This document shows, piece after piece, positions 32,661 through 33,454 of a DNA stretch of 33,454 bases. Where the stretch lies: NCBI GenBank assembly GCA_021785695.1, contig JAJYEQ010000002.1, positions 1 to 33,454 on the forward strand, read 5' to 3'. Source of the DNA: Actinomycetes bacterium. Its GTDB lineage: Bacteria > Actinomycetota > Acidimicrobiia > Acidimicrobiales > RAAP-2. The notes beneath the pieces were generated by a model that ran no database searches, had not been told where the DNA came from, and was given only the letters and a program-made list of their open reading frames with translations. Position 1 is the first letter of the stretch; each line of letters opens with the position of its first letter. Both the position numbers and the translations under genes were made by a program.

Positions 32661-33284
32661 GTGGCCCCCCGCGACGTGACCCGCGCGCTGGTGCGCCACG
32701 CGATGGTCGTCCCGCTCAAGGACTTCGCCGAGGCCAAGAGCCGGCTGCGCGAGGACGGCCTGCGCAATGTCGAGACGCTGGTCCGGGACCTCGCGACGTC
32801 CGTCATCGCCAGCTGCGAACCCCACCCCACCTTCGTGCTCACCGAGAGCGACGACGTCGAACAGTTCGCCCGAGGTCAAGGGTGGGCGGTTCTGCGATCC
32901 CCCCACGGTGGCCTCAACCCGGCGTCGCAGTGGGCATTCGGCCAGCTGCGGAAGGTCTTCTGGCGCATCACCTTCGTGCACGGCGACCTCCAGCACCCCT
33001 CCGGGATCGCCCACCTGCCGATCAGCGCCGACGTGATGATCGTGCCCGACCACCACGGGGTGGGAACCACCATCCTCTCCCTGCCCGCCAGCCACATGTT
33101 CCACATGCGCTTCGGACCCGGGTCGGCTCGGGCTCACGCCCGTGAGGCTGACGCCCAGGGCCTGTCCTGGGCATTCCTCACGCCATCCCCGTGGTCACGC
33201 GACGTCGATGTGGCGTCTGATCTGCAGCTTCACAACAGCGAGAGCGAGGGAGGCGACCCCCCCTCGCTCTCCGACTGGTGTTGA
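32661..33284 (+). CDS. cofC: CofC/FbiD-like 2-phospholactate (phosphoenolpyruvate) guanylyltransferase
   Basis: 207 residues of the nucleotidyltransferase fold. The N-terminal VVPLKDFAEAKSRLRED matches the CofC start (VP-K....AKSRL). The middle has SPHGGLNPASQWAF and VHGDLQHP (metal-site Asp). The end has GVGTTILSLPA, HMRFGPGSARAHAREADAQG and DVDVASDLQ, all in the CofC order. The enzyme activates phosphoenolpyruvate or 2-phospholactate with GTP for coenzyme F420 synthesis. Some key residues differ from classical members (HGD where many have a D-D motif), so it could be a divergent paralogue. GTG 32661 fits TAGCAT plus 6 nt; ATG 32703 would start at MVVPLK. The last codons overlap a strong hairpin. 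Confidence 0.8.
   Translation: MAPRDVTRALVRHAMVVPLKDFAEAKSRLREDGLRNVETLVRDLATSVIASCEPHPTFVLTESDDVEQFARGQGWAVLRSPHGGLNPASQWAFGQLRKVFWRITFVHGDLQHPSGIAHLPISADVMIVPDHHGVGTTILSLPASHMFHMRFGPGSARAHAREADAQGLSWAFLTPSPWSRDVDVASDLQLHNSESEGGDPPSLSDWC
33240..33271. terminator. Bidirectional hairpin at the end of the cofC-like gene
   Basis: GAGAGCGAGGG (33240-33250) and CCCTCGCTCTC (33261-33271) form a perfect 11-bp stem around a 10-nt loop. It lies inside the last codons of the cofC-like gene and between the 3' ends of two convergent genes, so it can serve both. Confidence 0.6.
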
Positions 33285-33301
33285 TGCTGTCGTTCAGCTG
33301 A

Positions 33302-33454
33302 CTACTTGGCTGCAGCCCTCTTAGCCGGAGCCTTCTTGGCGACGGCCTTCTTGGCCGGAGCCTTCTTGGCGACGGCCTTCTTGGCCGGAGCCTTCTTGGC
33401 GACGGCCTTCTTGGCCGGAGCCTTCTTGGCGACGGCCTTCTTGGCCGGAGCCTT
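33302..33454 (-). CDS. 3' end of an HU/histone H1-like DNA-binding protein gene (partial)
   Basis: Only the C-terminal 50 residues fall in the window. They consist of repeats of [10 protein letters not shown] ending KRAAAK before the TAG at 33302-33304. Lys/Ala/Pro tails of this kind are found on actinobacterial HU proteins (HupB) and on histone H1-like proteins, where they bind DNA without sequence preference. The start and folded domain lie beyond the window edge, so HU cannot be told from H1-like. The gene converges on the cofC-like gene, with a hairpin between their ends. Confidence 0.75.
   Translation of the reverse strand, partial: KAPAKKAVAKKAPAKKAVAKKAPAKKAVAKKAPAKKAVAKKAPAKRAAAK
33327..33454 (-). 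repeat. Perfect 30-bp tandem repeats coding for [10 protein letters not shown]
   Basis: Four full identical copies (33327-33356, 33357-33386, 33387-33416, 33417-33446) and a partial fifth reaching the window end. Identity at DNA level, including wobble positions, points to recent expansion. Copy number probably varies between strains and may be misassembled. Confidence 0.9.

Noticed and set aside
33327..33454. Possible minisatellite or CRISPR at the window end
   Set aside because: Head-to-tail 30-bp units without spacers that code for [10 protein letters not shown] in frame with a stop codon.

Overview
The window is high-GC (roughly 70% by eye) and densely coded on both strands, with many GTG starts and most neighbours touching or overlapping. 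A Kgd-type 2-oxoglutarate enzyme that fuses E2o and E1o, a CofC/FbiD-like protein of coenzyme F420 synthesis, a membrane-anchored BTAD regulator and a Lys/Ala/Pro-rich HU/H1-like tail all point to an actinobacterium. An Acidimicrobiia-like lineage is my best guess, but that placement is inference. This looks like ordinary chromosome with one scarred edge.

Layout. 1-451: remnants of mobile DNA (an IS21-like end and a broken serine-recombinase 3' end) beside tRNA-Val(UAC). 538-6453: CHAD protein, an inositol-monophosphatase-like enzyme divergent from a secreted GH3 glycosidase, then a 185-aa unknown protein, a lipoprotein and a 113-aa acidic protein. 6562-9680: a 230-aa unknown, a secreted Pro/Ser/Thr-rich protein and a membrane BTAD regulator. 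9519-12952 (minus): alpha/beta hydrolase, a MurF-like ligase with a membrane N-terminus, and Ddl, i.e. the D-Ala-D-Ala steps of peptidoglycan synthesis. 13008-17556 (plus): compact UvrD-like helicase, GlcD-like FAD oxidase and a ThDP-dependent decarboxylase/synthase, coupled by GTGA overlaps. 17545-23880 (minus): kgd, then a Regnase-like (Zc3h12a/NYN) nuclease with a repeat linker and an S1 domain, a FabZ-like hotdog dehydratase and exonuclease III, every junction a GTGA overlap. 23952-25654: alpha/beta hydrolase and a TIGR01777 epimerase. 25834-31939: a peptide-type ABC importer, with substrate-binding protein and two permeases on plus and a fused two-domain ATPase on minus. 31980-33454: rnhB, cofC-like gene and the 3' end of an HU/H1-like gene.

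Regulation visible in the sequence: at least ten transcription-unit starts carry a TANNNT box exactly 6-7 nt before the start codon, the layout expected of leaderless mRNAs. Inside units, genes are joined by 4-nt ATGA/GTGA overlaps. The binding-protein gene is the exception: it has a 17-nt-spaced promoter, a structured leader, a strong Shine-Dalgarno and a 36-bp perfect palindrome after its stop.

The most unusual items are the Regnase-like/S1 fusion inside the kgd operon, the membrane-embedded MurF-like ligase, the uniform leaderless signature, and a 72-bp duplication of the ATPase gene 3' end left in the gap between permease and ATPase.
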